The notes: generated by a model not told the origin, from the sequence alone. 64,000 nucleotides of DNA from Clusia tigrina (GCA_920105625.2 OV050031.1:214265194-214329193), one strand, 5' to 3'; shown: positions 45,711 to 59,292, counted from the first letter of the stretch. Made by a program: numbers and translations.

Positions 45711-47589
45711 GAATTCATAGATCTATATTTTTGCTATTCCTTATTATCGACTTTAAATTTTTTCTGCTTTACCTCCTTCATTAATGACCTAACGGCCTTT
45801 AAGCAATGGCAATACGACCTTATTAGTTATAATCTTAAACTATAATTCTTCAAATTAGATCAAAAATTCTATGTCTAGATCAATAATTCTATGTGGAGAT
45901 CAATAATTCTATGTGAGGGTTTATTAAAGAGTTAGTTTTAAAGTACTACAAACTTTATAATTTATGAAAGCTAAATAAGGTTTTATATAGTTTTATTTAT
46001 AAAGATTATAGATGTAAATGTAGATTATTATCAAGGCCTTTTTAATAAATATATATCTAATTTTAGTTAAACTAGTTTCCATCTTAATTGTTGGAAAAGT
46101 GTTTCCTTTAGCCCTGATATTTACAGTGCACTTTAAGAATGACTTTCCCTTCAATAGATCCTTTTCAGAGCTATCAAATATTTGATACTATGTGAAGTGT
46201 CATAAGAGCATCATTATTTAGTAGAGTTTTTACTCTTCTTATGCTGTGACTAGCTTAGCTCTCTCTTCCAAATAAGTAAGATGAACATTCCTCCATTTAA
46301 CCTTAATGTTATCAATGTTTATTGACAAAGTTGCCGAAATAGTTTCGCACATGATATTTTACGATGGGATGAAGCTTTCCTTAGGAAGAAGACTATGCGA
46401 AACAATCTATTGATAATATAAAATCGTGTGGGTTTGTCATGACTTCTGGTATGCGGCATGGTCGTCTATTTCTTCTTGATATCAAGAAATGTTCTATATT
46501 TTCATACTATGCCATGCAGATATGCTGTAAAATATGCAGTTTGAGTACTTTCTCCTCTCTACAGTCTGATCAAAATAACGTCCTGAGATGGTTTAAACAT
46601 TTGAAAATGTATTCGGTAAATTGAATTCCATCAATGATCAATCAGAAATCTTTAATTTGACGTATTCTATTATGGTACATCTAGATTATATTATACTTAT
46701 AGCCTAGTCTCTTTCTTATACTTAAAGATACCTGTTTCTTCATCTTCTATCAAAGGAAGTCTATATGAGGATTATTTCAATCGATCAAGTTTCTAATAAA
46801 GGTTGCAGTCATTCAGTAACAAGAATTAAATAAATATTCAAAATTCGCCTTAACCTTCTGAAGCTATTCTGATTATTGGCCTTCCTATACTGCACGTTAT
46901 ATGATATTGGATATGAATAATGTAGATACTAGTAGGAAAGTTCCATACCACATGATTACATTTTTTTGTCTGTTTCCTTTATTCATGTTTTTATTGAATC
47001 TTCCATAAGTGGAACTAGTAATAAGTACTCACATATTCTTAATTAATAATATGATGCTTTTTTATAAGTGTTCTTCCCACACCTTTAAAACCGTAATTGT
47101 GTGAAGACTTTACTACAAATTTCTCTCTCACAAGTCCTCGCCAATTATCTTTATTATAAATTCAATCGCAGTTCACCTGTAATTCATTTCACTATTTTTG
47201 CTTCCAATTATTTGGAGTTGTTCAGGAATTTCATCCCGAAAGCGATATAAATAAACACAACAAAAAAACATAAATTATTGGAAGTTTTATATTATTATTT
47301 ACAGTGTTAGCAAATATTAATTTTACACTTTATCGAATATTCTCATAGCATGCAAAGAGAAATGTTTTATTTAATTTATTTGGAAACGTAATTGGATCTT
47401 CTTTTTCTCAACTCCCGTTATTGATCTGCTGAAAAATGCAAATATATGGGCCATAGGACTATCATCATCTCTGTAATAACAATGTCTGAAAGAGAGGAAA
47501 TTTCATTGGTTAAGATTTTATAGAATATAAAAATTAGCAAGTAGCATTAATTTATAGCCAATATAGAAAAGCCAAGGCATAACTTCAGT
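45711..47589. other. AT-rich intergenic DNA, small tandem repeat
   Basis: AGATCAATAATTCTATGTG-type 21-22-bp units repeat three times at about 45858-45918. The rest, to 47589, has no recognised gene or RNA. Confidence 0.5.
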
Positions 47590-48640
47590 TTGCTCATAGA
47601 TAGAAGTGGATTAGGGAGGAGAACCGCGGAAGAAAGGGACCTCAAAGCACTCAGGCATTGATGCCATTTGTACTATAAGCCTGAAAATATATGCGGAAAG
47701 GGGGAGACAGAGGATTTTGAATGGGAAGCTATACCTATTCAAACTTTTTTGACTCTTTTATGAATCTCAGAATTCTGTCCAGGGATAAGGAATGTATGTT
47801 GTCCATTTCCAAAACATCTGACCCTAATATGCGTCTCCTCATTCTGGCAAAGGTGGGACAGACGCAGAGAAAATGCTCTATGCCGTACTGTTTTCCTCCA
47901 GACACGAGACGCACTTCGCACTCTTGATGATGCCTATGGTCGCCATATGATGGCACAATGTATTATGACCTGTGATTAGCCTAACCAATGATCGATAGTC
48001 TTTCCTTCGTAATGTTAGAAGGAAATCTGCAACTCTCTTGTTTGAGCTCTCTCAGGAGAACTAGAACTGAACTGAACCATCGATGTTTGTGAATATAATT
48101 CACATGGCTGTTGATCTATTCAACAGTCTCAGTTAAACTCATGCCAATAAATGTCTCTGGTCCCTTTGGAATACCCGCTGATTCACAGTTTGCCAGTTCA
48201 TCAGCTACTTCGTTCCCCCGTACACTGCAATGTCCGGCAACTCAAATAAGATCAAGTAAATTCCACCTTGCGACGGAGTGAAGTCTTGACTAACATTCTT
48301 TGACAATTTTTGAAGTGGTTAACGCGTGTTCTAGGGTCTTCAGTGCAGTCTGTCTGTCATTGCAGATTCAAATCTGTTTACCACGCCATTTCTTCTCAAT
48401 TACCCAGTCCGCTATATTCAGTACAACAAACAATTGGAATACCGTTGCCATAGTTCTCATAGCCGAGAAGCATTTGACAGTTTCATTTAGTTGCCAGCCA
48501 GCCCCAGTTCCCTTATAAGTTGTGGAGGCAGTTTTTCCCAGACCCCCTAGAAGGAACTCTGGATCTCTCCATTGTTTTCTTTTGGGGAAACTGACTTTAT
48601 GCTTTCTTCTAAAAGAAACTCTGCGTATGAGTTTCCTCAT
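47590..48640 (-). mobile_element. RNase-H LINE, decayed
   Basis: On the minus strand from 48540: LGKTASTTYKGTGAGWQLNE, then VFQLFVVLNIADWVIEKKWR, ICNDRQTALKTLEHALTTSK (expected SDSQAALK), VAGHCSVRGNEVADELANCE, and in 47956-47735 the C-terminus with HFLCVCPTFARMRRRILG and ILRFIKESKKFE. Frameshifts and stops separate the parts. The tail after the stop (47690-47600) matches 1900-2000. Confidence 0.82.
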
Positions 48641-51600
48641 AGTTTTCCCAAAACGATCAAACTTGTTTTCAGAAGCAGAAAGGAATTAATACAGAGAAAC
48701 AAGAAAGGACGGAAAGAAGGAAGGAATGAAAAGTATAATGCGAATGTAGTACTTTCACAGAAAAATTATTCTTAGTTTTAATAATCTGCTTGATAACTCC
48801 ATACAACATACGAGTATTTCCAATTAATCGTTCACCTGGTTGTGGAACTTTCCATAATCGTGCATCACAATTTCCATAATCGTGCATCATAGATAGTGCA
48901 TCCGCACTAACCAGGCCATGTTGATATGGGGGATACCTATATGCATAACCCGTAGAGTGCGAGTATTAACCGAAGAACATCATACGGGGCTACTCTACAC
49001 GAGACCGCTGATGATCGTTCAATTTTTGGCAAAATGCCTTTCCTTTTGATCCTTTGATCCACTTCATTTAATCCACTTCATTTAATCCATAACTTATGTT
49101 ATTTCTTTCATAGCAGAGGAACGGTTGACATACTGTTCGACAAAGCTGAGTTCTTTTAAGAAAGTTGTTCTTTCTGATCTTGCCTGATGGCGTAGGAGTC
49201 GAGTGAAATCTTCTTCAGGTACTGCAAGAAATAAGCAAATGAAAACTTCAGAAATTAATTTAATAAATAATATTTATTATTATTATTATTATTTGCAATT
49301 AAAATTATAATTAAGAAAGCAATAGTTGCCAGGGCCATCGGCTTAAATTATATTGAACTCAATTATAATAATAGTAATGATTATAGCAATTTTAAACAAA
49401 ATAAGAACTTTAAACACTGTGAAATCAGTGTCATATTCCACAGCTTTCCTCTCTATATTTCTTGAAAGAAAACAAGAAAAATACGACCAGATTAGAATAC
49501 AAGAAAGCAATAACTCCAATTGGATATTCAATAGTACTACAAACATAATTTCATAAAATATGTTACAAGAAATCCTTTAAGGACCTTCTGATATTTGGCA
49601 TTCTTAATAATTATACAAACGTTCCCAATAGTCTTCGAGTAAGTAATCACAGCGAGAGTACTCAACCGACAATCACCACAAGGAGAAATGTTTAATATAA
49701 TCACTTTATAAGTAAAGATATAATACGATGATGTGATAAACCTACACAGTCATTGAATTATGATCATTCCAGTAACCATAACAGCTCTTTCTACCAGAAA
49801 TTCCTGATAATAATCAGGACTTTAATAACACTACATTTTCAACTTGATTTATATGCAACAGATCCTCACAGAGTGGGCGTGATGACTGATTGGCAGCTCT
49901 TCTTTTACCGTTTGCCAGCAATTATCTTAAAAGTGCCTCCATCAATCTACGAGTAAATCATAACAACACCAGCTGCAATTAAACAGACTATGCATGAAAT
50001 GTAATGAGCCACTGAAAAGTGGAGAAATTAAAAATGCAGCACGTGGTGTCGCTGATATTTATTAAAAAGCAGTTAAAATTAGATATGCACACACATGTGC
50101 ACCGGAGCACTCTTCGTGTTATTAGAGACACGACATGGCAGCCACGCCACACCAATTTGCCACTCAAATTGTTGCAACAATACGAGTTCAAAAATATGAC
50201 TTAATTTCAACAAGCAATTAGTCAAGCTTCTAAGTTGTTTTGAGTTGTTCAACTGGAAGAAGCTGTCAAGCCAGAGATGCAAGTGGAGTCATCTTCCAAC
50301 AGCAATTACAACCACGGCCAAGAAGTTTCCACAAATATTTGATCTTTCTAGAATGGTGGCTTCCCACAGCCTGGATATGAGTTTCAACTGCAAGAGGAGC
50401 TGTAGTTGAGGAACGCACCTGTGCATATCAGCACCTGTATGATCGTTGCTCTTATCTCATAATTTCATAGCGAGAGTTTATGTACAGACTGCCATGCCAG
50501 CAAGAAAATGTTGCACTTATGATGCACTTATGATGCACTTATGATGCAGATAATTTATGCGACGGTTGCTTGCAATTTACGAGTAACTGTGAATCTTTAA
50601 TTGCTGTGTTTTTGATTGAGCCTGGCGCCTGTTTCAGGCAGTTCCATTAAGAATATAACATGTGTTGCATGAGCAGCGAATTACTGTCATCACACGAGCA
50701 ACAGAGAGCATATTTTCTTTCAGCTCTTTGAGGAGTGTGGATTAAAGATTACTCTATTGGGTTAATATGGCCTCCAACACTACGGAAACTTAGGTTCGTC
50801 CGAAACTTGGTTCGTCCGAAAGATTGTCATCTACGTACGGAAAATTATTAAGCCACAACACTCATTCTCTGTGGTTCGGTTAAGTGAAGGAAGCTTAAAT
50901 CATATGCGTTTGTGCCCACTAATATCAGATCAGCATCTGTAAAAGGTGCTGTAACCTTTATCAGGATATTAGAATGCTTAATGAACCAAAATTTAATGCT
51001 GCAATATGTGTTTCAGGTCACCGTGCTTGACTGTTTGTTGCTTCCTGCAACCTAACCTAAGCTTCGAAGCCTTTTTCAGGTATCTATAATCATCAACCAT
51101 AGAAACTTTATAACTATGTACAAATGTAATGAACTCACAGAAGGAACAAATCGTTAAATATGAAATTAAATTCATTTACTGTTCCACTGAATTGTGTAAC
51201 AAATTCCACTCGCCAATCAATTTCTACATACGAACCTGGTTCATTGGTTATATCAGCAATTATTCTTTCAGTGTACCGATGGAAAAACGTGCCACACTTG
51301 ACACAAATACTCTTAGACAACAAACAATGGAGAGTCATAATCAAAGATCAGGTTGTTTACAATTTACTGTATGTCCTTGTCAACTACACTTCTCCTTGGG
51401 CATACTCCGAGCCAACTGCTGCACCTGCTGGACTTGCTGCATGCAACGTAAACTACATTGGCAGACAACTGCATGCAAATAATACGCCATGACACTCGCT
51501 GACAGTGCACAGCCCAAATTTGGTTATGGACTTCAAAGACATCTATTAAAAATAAATTGAAAGTCAACATCATGCACTTAACTCGCAATTTAATGATGTG

Positions 51601-52229
51601 GAAGGTGAGATTTACTCGTGCTGCCAGCAGTTCCGCTCAAGAACTCGTAAAGTTAAATGCAAGCATATTTAATTAAATGGTATTTTTTAATGGTTGGTTA
51701 AACGCTGCAATTCCTTGCTTTACACTGTCAATTCCATGTCAATAAATCCAGCAGACCCAGGAAACTGACGGGAAAAAAATTATTAGAAAACATATATTTA
51801 CATTCGTTGTCGTTGTGCGATGTTGCCGCAATCAGCACTCGCAGTGACCCCATTTTTCCACCTTCAACACTCATTTCTCGTAAGGCAAGAGTGAACAGCT
51901 GCTTCAGCCTCCTCTTGCCTAATGCTGAACCTTAACCCTCAATACAGCAGATTGTACGATTCGTGTATGCTAAGGTAAGAAGCAAATGCAGCTTTGAACT
52001 CATAAACGCAGGGAAGAGACGGTAATTTATGCAGTCGGGAACGTGTCATGCCTTGCATAAATATTTTGACACGAGCAACACTTGCCATCGATAGCAAAGC
52101 CTGACTAACTTTACTCCCCAGTGACCCAGTCAGCATCTGCTGCTTTACTCTGGGGTACAATGGATCGATTGAGTCGCTCAACAAGTGGCTGAGAACACTC
52201 AGCAATTTAATCGCTTCATCTGTTGATGT
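48641..52229. other. Intergenic DNA, nothing recognised
   Basis: Small direct repeats occur: TTTCCATAATCGTGCATCA twice near 48850-48890, CACTTCATTTAATC twice near 49060-49085, and CTTATGATGCA three times near 50516-50545. A (TTA)n run lies at 49272-49292. Frames near 51129-51492 look random. Confidence 0.45.
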
Positions 52230-52440
52230 TTGTTTAAGTTGTTATATAAAGTTGTGGTGCTGCAAGTGAATACTGCACCCACAATCAGAGGCGGTCAAAG
52301 CAGAGGAAAGCAGCAAGGACCTCATTGCTAGTAATCTCTGTATAATGAAAACAATAGAAAAGAGAATGATCGACTTGCATGGTTACTTATACAACTCGAT
52401 ACGTCGACTTTTATTAAACAGGTGGGGAAAAGTAGCCACT
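52230..52440 (+). promoter_or_regulatory. Weak candidate TATA promoter with a short ORF
   Basis: GTTATATAAAGTTG (about 52240) is a TATA-like box. An ATG at 52345 opens MKTIEKRMIDLHGYLYNSIR and reaches AACAG|GTGGGG, a possible donor. No second exon is recognised. Confidence 0.15.
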
Positions 52441-52826
52441 TTCTCGATTAATGGTTACTCCGTGGTAATTTCCCTTATATGAAAACTCACAAGTAGCGCC
52501 ACCAAAAGTTCATTTTAGCAACATAATTTCCTTTATCTTGTAGAAGGTTACTAGGATGGTTTTGGCTGGATTTATTCTTAATTCCTTTATAATGTTAACC
52601 GGAAAGCTATATCTCCGAAATGGTCGCTCAAGCCATCCCACAATCTATCCGACTCAATACACCTAGTCATCTGCATATCCTTGAGTACTAAATCCCAAGT
52701 TGTTGATCTTCTCAGGAAGTTCATCTATGATCAAACCCACAGTATAGGAAACTGCATTCTCCTTATATCATCCTTTAATGGGTATTGTTGATCCCTTTGT
52801 ATGCCAGAACTCTAAACTTAAGTTTG
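52441..52826. other. Intergenic DNA, nothing recognised
   Basis: Read on both strands; no supported gene. Confidence 0.4.
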
Positions 52827-53222
52827 CAACATGACTCCAGCAAAGCTTAGGCTCACAAGGGATCTGATTTGAAAGATCCTTGATATATGTTTATATGAAT
52901 TAAAAGGAAATTTGATTATATAAATGTTTAACATAACTCTAGAAAAGTTTAGGCTCCCACGGGATATGACTTGAAAGATCCTTGATATATGTTTATATGA
53001 ATTAAAAGGAAATTTGATTATATAAATGTTTAACATAATTCTAGAAAAGTTTAGGCTCCCACGGGATATGACTTGAAAGATCCTTGATATATGTTTATAT
53101 GAATCACATAGAAATTTGAATATATAAGTGTTCAACACAACTCTAGAAAAGTTTAGGCTCACAAGGGATCTGATTTGAAAGATCCTTGATATATGTTTAT
53201 ATGAATTAAAAGGAAATTTGAA
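52827..53222 (+). repeat. 102-bp tandem repeat, about 3.9 copies
   Basis: TTAGGCTC words at 52849, 52951, 53053 and 53155 (counted at AGGCTC) are exactly 102 bp apart. The middle copies are nearly identical; the first and last share ACAAGGGATCTGATTTG instead of CCACGGGATATGACTTG. As 102 is 34 codons, one minus frame stays open for 114 codons as 34-residue repeats. The pattern of shared variants suggests a higher-order A-B-B-A arrangement. Confidence 0.93.
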
Positions 53223-54648
53223 TGCTATGATAAATATTTGACATCTTGATAAGAAGCCCCTGTTCTATGCACGCGTGTTTGTCGAGACCTCCAGAGGAGG
53301 CTGGTGTCCCTGGCCTTTCTCCAAACAAAAATCACGTCCTAGGTGATGTCATGATTGTGCCTCTAAATTGTCTGCTTGCTTTCCCACCAACATTTTTCAA
53401 TCTACAAGTATTACAGTTATATTAAGGAAGTATATATTTTGGCTTATCATTCCCAACTTCCGTGTAACTCTTGATAAATGCCTCCAATTTATGGAAAATC
53501 TCTGGTGTTATCTTTCAGTCTTCCAATGCACAGGCATACATTTAATTAAGAGGAAACTTAATTGCGATCTCTGGAGCCTGAGCTATGCCACTGGGAACCA
53601 ACCTTCACTCCAAGTGAAGTTGAGCGCACTTGAAGCACGCCCGGAATAAAATGTCAGTCAACATGTTCAACTCATGATTTCACATGTCATTGTACAATTT
53701 TTATGCATGTCGCAACATTAACATAAGTTTTAATTATATACGCTGCAACTAAAAACCACTTTGTTGCATGCGCTGAGAAGTCAAGAGTGGACTGGCTGCT
53801 GCCAGCAGCATAGCTTCCTTTGAAGGTAAACGTTTCAGATCTGATTTCAGAGTATTCAGCTGAACAAAGAAGAGTTCTCTGTGCGGCTGCTGGCAATTAA
53901 ACTGGTAGTTAAGTGGCATGTTAATATGAAGTAAGTCCTCAACGTTTACATGGCAACATGTGCTTCGTTGGAAGAGACTTCATAGCTGCACACATCATTT
54001 TAGTTCAGTTAGTAGTGAAACTATTCACATGACTCTAAAGGGATTGGACTCGCCTTCAGCTAACACTGTGTCTCAGTAAACGGTATGGGGAAAGCCCTAG
54101 ATAAGTAGAGAAGTGGCAGTAGATATGTTCGCGTAGCCGTTAGGGACTTTGTAGTGTTTCACAATGAAACAGAAGTGTTATCCGAGTAGGGTTAAGTTCC
54201 ACAATAATCCACAGAACTTCATTGAATCCTTTCAAGTTTGTGTGTACCTGTGCAAGTGGAACAACATTGGAAGAAAGGAATGATTATCAAACTACTTCGT
54301 GGATGAATGTGATTGGATTGAATAGAACGACTCCGAAACAGTGTTGGTTTTAATATTAAATTAAATAAATAGAATATCCAGCTGGAGAGATTGTGATTAT
54401 ATAAAGGAGAAATTCTCAAATGGGTGATAATCTTACTGGAAAACTAAGTCAATGGAAATTATATCAGAAACAATATGTTTAATAAAATCCATACTTAAGT
54501 GAGACTGGACACTTTTTCAGTACTTTATTAATATTCCCACAAGGAATTATCTAATAATTTCTTAGTATGAAATATTTTTATCTTAAAATGTATGTTCTTG
54601 TTCGATCAGCTGGGATCCATGGGTACTCCACATTTCCTAGCAATTTAA
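53223..54648. other. Intergenic DNA, nothing recognised
   Basis: Short frames only; the 93-codon frame at 53368-53649 has no family resemblance. Confidence 0.45.
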
Positions 54649-55090
54649 AGGGTGTTTTTTGAGACGTGTGGTTTTCAATCTGGCAATACTTTTTTCAGAG
54701 TTGGTCTTTTTGACAGCTGTCACTTGATTTATGCTCCGTTTGGTTTGCCATTTCATAATGAATAGACTTACTCCTGAACAAAGTTTGCAAATAGTGCAAA
54801 TTTATTACCAAAATAATGGTTCGGTTCGCGCGACGCATCACAAGAAAATTTTGTTCAGCGATGAAGCTCAATTTTGGTTGAATGGGTACGTTAATAAGCA
54901 AAATTGTCGCATTTGGAATGACGATAATCCACAAGCCATTGTTGAGACGCCGTTACATCCTCAAAAGGGAATCATAGAATCATAGAATCAGAGGGAATCA
55001 TTGGTCCATATTTCTGCAAAAATGAAGCCGGCCATACTGTTACAGTCAATGGGGAACGCTATAGAGCCATGATTAATGACTTTACTTCGC
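54649..55090 (+). mobile_element. Tc1/mariner element, internally deleted
   Basis: The left end reads AGGGTGTTTTTTGAGACGTG. From 54760 the ORF reads MNRLTPEQSLQIVQIYYQNN, GSVRATH, then jumps in frame to KILFSDEAQFWLNGYVNKQN and ETPLHPQKG, so most of the DNA-binding half and its linker are missing. The first catalytic Asp (FSDEA) is kept. A stop at 54985 and a short direct repeat (GGAATCATAGAATCATAGAA) break it; another frame continues GIIGPYFCKNEAG, TVNGERYRAMIND to about 55085. No right terminal repeat. Confidence 0.78.
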
Positions 55091-55617
55091 TGAATATTAT
55101 TTAATATATTAACACTATTACAGAATTCTTCTTATATTATTGTGGACTGGACCCACCAAGTACGCAATCAATATGACTAACTTCCCTTGGTATTTTTAAT
55201 ATTATAATCTTGCGTCATTTTATTTCAAGTTTCCGACTATTGCACAATTTGTATAATTATGGTGAAAATCTAAATGCAGAAATGCCGCAAACGTATTTCA
55301 TTTGCCCCGACAACCCAGTCACGGCGCTACTGGTTTCCAGTTCATTGCTCACTTGCCTGCGGAGGCCACTTTGCAAGACAGAAACCTTTTCTTATTTTTT
55401 GTTGCTGCCCGTTTTGCAGTTTTTATGACGCTCTTTTATGACGCATTTTGCTAATACTCGCATGCAAAGTAATTCCAAATAGAAACTCATGTGTATTGTG
55501 TGGCACACAATGCGGCATTCACAGAGACACTAATCGTAAAAGGCAATTGACACTCATTTTAAAGTGGCCCCTTAAGCCCCTGAGACGGTATTGTAAACCT
55601 ACTTATCAGAAACCCAA
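55091..55617. other. Intergenic DNA, nothing recognised
   Basis: Short frames only. Confidence 0.45.
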
Positions 55618-55850
55618 ACAATTTGGCTGCCAATTTACGCATTTTGTGGTGGTTCGTTTCAAAAGTGGTCTCGATTATACTTTCATTAAATATTTTATCG
55701 TCTAATTGAAGGAGGAATAGATAAAGAGGTGGGTTTGACTAAGCTGGCTAGAGGTTGGATTGACTAAGCTGGCTAGAGGGCTCCAAACAATTTGGCTGCC
55801 GATTTACGCATTTTGTGGTGATTCATTTCAAAAGGGTTCCATTAATTCCA
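55618..55850 (+). repeat. Two-copy duplication, offset 169 bp
   Basis: CAATTTGGCTGCCAATTTAC (55619) and CAATTTGGCTGCCGATTTAC (55788) start matching 55-bp pieces. A 25-bp word with GACTAAGCTGGCTAGAGG is itself doubled between them (55736-55780). Confidence 0.8.
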
Positions 55851-56222
55851 CGACTTTATTTGCTTTAAAGACAGAGGTGGCTTTTTCAAACAATAGACTA
55901 AGGTCCCAGGGAGGCTAGAGAGGGACGTATAATCAATTTGGTTTAACTTTTTACAATTGATGATGAATGTTAAATGTTAAATATAAAATATTTATATTTC
56001 TTACAAATATGCGATTACGCTCTTTGGATATTGGTGTCAGAAGAATCACAACAAAGGCATGAATTACATTTAAGACCGAGAATATAAACCGATCACCGAT
56101 AAAGCACAAAGGTCAAAACCAAACAGCTCGTTCACCAATCGATGGCATGATCTACATTTTGTTGGGAATAGAAACCCGTTTACAACACGTTGACGTTTTA
56201 TGAAGCAAACTATAGTTTGAAA
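55851..56222. other. Spacer, nothing recognised
   Basis: No supported gene. Confidence 0.4.
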
Positions 56223-56360
56223 ATACATGAGAGAAGTTGTCGAAGGACTTTGAATGACCCCTGAAATACTGAAGGTACTAATGTTTAATACATGAGAGAA
56301 GTTGTCGAAGGACTTTGAATGACCCCCCAATATTGAAGCACAAAAAGGCACTAATATTTA
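56223..56360 (+). repeat. Two-copy 64-bp tandem duplication
   Basis: AATACATGAGAGAAGTTGTC begins at 56223 and 56287; both copies share GAAGGACTTTGAATGACCCC and an ACTAATRTTTAAT end. Confidence 0.85.
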
Positions 56361-56654
56361 ATGCTTAAAAGGATATTTTAAATCAGTCTTATAAAAGCAA
56401 CTCTTGAAATATAAATCTTATAAATTCATTGTAGCTGAGAGGTCGACATTAAATACTGAAAATGTTTCCATTAAATTTTAAAAACTTATAAAAATAAATT
56501 TTAAGTAATCCTTAAGTAATCTTCACATCATTTCGCCTGTTTCCATAAGCGGCTCATGTTGAAGGGCAATAAAATCCGAAAAAAGGGAAAATTAAAAATC
56601 AACTGCAGTGTTCATTATACACGCAGGATCAGATTCATGGTCACAGATGCATTT

Positions 56655-56775
56655 CGATTATGATAATGATGATAATGATGACAATAATGATAATGATGAC
56701 AATAATGATAATGATGACAATAATGATAATGGTGACAATAATGTTAATGATGACAATAATGATAATGATGTTGCT
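56655..56775 (+). repeat. 18-bp minisatellite GACAATAATGATAATGAT
   Basis: About five to six units of a compound GAT/AAT triplet repeat. The reading frames (Asp/Asn or Met/Ile) stay open from the triplet period. Confidence 0.9.
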
Positions 56776-58299
56776 AAGCAAAGTAATAACGTTACAAAGC
56801 ATCACAGAATGTTGTAACTTATACGAAACGTTCACTTTTACTGAATTTCAATGCGAAGCTGTGCCCTTGAGGAGCCCATATAGAGTCAGGAGGAGCTTGT
56901 AATGAGCAACAGTCGCTGTCAGTGTCACTTTAGTTTTTAAGATCGTGATATATATCGCAACCGCAATTGATAAGTTTCACTTTAAAGCCTGCTTCGCTTT
57001 CATGGTTGAACTTTAATGGCGTGGAATATAATGAGAATCAGATGGAGTTTTGTATTAAGTGGGTATATAAAAGAATTGAGGGCAGTGTTATTTTTAAGAA
57101 GCACAGCATAAAAGCGAAAATCAATTATTAATGACTTTTGTGGCCATGTTTAACAATACAGTTATTACAATAAGACCTAAACAGGTTCTTTAGCAAGTCT
57201 TAGCTGGGTAGTGTGGGGAGTCTTTCAAAGCCACTTGTTACCTTACTTCTCTGGTGTATCTAAATGGGACCATATTATCAAGCATGTCACTCTTTCAAAG
57301 ATACTTGTTACCTTACTCATTTGGTATAAAGCGGTCCATCAGGGATGGTACCTATCATCCTTAGTGAAACTTGACAATAGTCTGGTTTAGCGGACACAGA
57401 TATTCAGAGGGAAATGGAAATAGAGAGAGAAACCAGAAAATGGGGAAATGTACTATTGTCCCATCATCGTTCAAATATTAGCTTATTGTTTCACTCAAGA
57501 GGTGAATTCACATTTCTCTCGTCAGTCAACATCCATCAAAGTCTCTGGATAGTATAGATGGAAATGAACGAAGGTTTTGTGTAATCAAATACATTATACG
57601 GGGACTAACAAAATAATCCTGTGCTCCTCTGTGGAACCATGCAAATTAATTATTTACAAAATTTATAAATTTTCCCCTCACTCAAAGTTTTGAGTTCTCT
57701 CTTAGGTAAATGCTTTCGTCGTTCGCCTACGAAAACAGCTCAAAACTGGGAGTGACGAGAAAATTGATACATCTTGTTAGAATACTGTCTTTGGATTTAT
57801 TCAATTGACTGAGTTTCGGTGAGCTAATCTACGGTTCGGAGTGAAGATTCAATATAATTAATATAATGGCCGAAATGGATGTTTGAATCGACTTTTATTG
57901 AAAATAGTCCTTTTGAAGAAATTCCAGATAGTGTACTCTTCAACAAATCACAATAGGTTTTAATCAGTACACAATGAGTTTGGACAAATCTGTTATTATA
58001 TTCGTATCCATAGTTCATGAAATAATTGATTAATATATGTATAGTTCGAGAGAGTTGAATAGATACAGAGGAAGAGGAATGATTTAAATTTATTCTAATT
58101 CTTTTCATACACCAACACCTTGCTACATAATGAAACTTCATCAAGTCCATCAAAAGTTCTGAAGACTAGATCCCAAGCCATTCTAATTTTACTTCAGTAT
58201 TGTTGCCAGTTGATTATGGTTTTTGAAATACCCTCAAATTGTCTAAAATAAAATAAATAAGCAGGTCCAACCCTCCTTCAATTCATTATGTAGGAAAAG
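56776..58299. other. Intergenic DNA with one TATA-like box
   Basis: GGGTATATAAAAGAATTG at about 57060-57077 is a strong TATA match, but the downstream ATG (57132) opens only a short frame, so promoter function is unproven. The minus frame 58153-57824 (109 codons) has no family resemblance. Confidence 0.3.
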
Positions 58300-59292
58300 C
58301 AAACTAGAAAACGAAGGTCCAAACGGAAGGTCAAAAATAAATGTCAAAAGGGAAAGTGCAAAAGGAATATCCAAAATAAATATCGAAAAAGGAGTTTCAA
58401 AATCATTTTCCAAAAGTCCAAGGGAAGGTGCAAGAGTGAAGTCCAAAAGGACGTTACAAAATAGATGTCAAAACGAAAGGTCCGAAATAATTCAATAGAA
58501 AGGTCCAAACGGAAGCGCGGAAAGGAAGATTCAAAAGAAATGTTCAAAAGGAAGTTCCAAAAAGAAAGTCCAAAAGGAAGGAGCAAGAGGAAGGTCTGGA
58601 AAAAACTTCAAATGGAAGGTCAAAAACCAAAATCTAAAAGGAAGCTGGAAAAGGAAAATCGAAAAGGAATGTCGAAAAAGAAGGTCCAAAAGAAAGATCC
58701 AAATTAATGTCCAAGAGGAAGGTCAAAAAATTAGGTTGAAAAGAAAGCCCGAAAGGCTTATCCAGAAAGGTCCAAAAGTTAGTTTGAAAAGAGATTTTTA
58801 AAAAAGAAAGTTCAAAAGAAAGGTCCTAAATAAAAGTCCAAAAGAGAGGTTTAAGACGAAAGTTCAAAAGGAAGGTGCAAGAGGAAAGTTCAAAAGGAAA
58901 ATGCTAAAGGAAGAGTCAAAAGAAAGGTTCAAAAGAAAGGTCTAAAAGAAAAGTCCAAAGGGAAAGTGCAAGATATTAGATCAGAAGGAAAAAGCCAAAG
59001 GAAAGTCCAAAATAAATAACCAAAAAAAGATCCGAAGAAGACCCGAAAGGAAGCTCTTAAAGGAATATCTAAAAGAAAGATTGTAAAGAAATATTCGAAA
59101 GGAATGTCCAAAAGGAAGGCCAAAAATAAATGTCTAAAAGAAAGGTTCAAAAGAAAGATCTGAAAGGAATGTTCAAAACTAAGGTTAAAAACAAAGCTCC
59201 AAAGCAAAAGTCTAAAAGGAAAGTACCAAAGAAATGTCCAAAAGAAGGATCCGAAAGAAAGTTCCAGATGAAATGTCCAAAAGGAATACGCC
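58300..59292 (+). repeat. Degenerate 12-bp minisatellite, about 1 kb
   Basis: The consensus is GTCCAAAAGGAA, repeated about 80 times with many variants. The plus strand is almost all purine apart from the TCC. As 12 is four codons, Lys/Arg-rich (KRKVQK-type) plus frames and Phe/Leu/Trp-rich minus frames stay open for 80-135 codons; these are products of the repeat rather than evidence of proteins. Confidence 0.9.

Noticed and set aside
51129..51492. Overlapping 117- and 110-codon plus-strand ORFs
   Set aside because: Two frames are open over the same bases on the plus strand and one on the minus; neither shows family motifs, so chance is more likely.
52818..53162. 114-codon ORF with 34-residue repeats (PPR-like length)
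   Set aside because: The 34-residue period is a coincidence of the 102-bp DNA unit; the sequence lacks PPR or TPR consensus residues.
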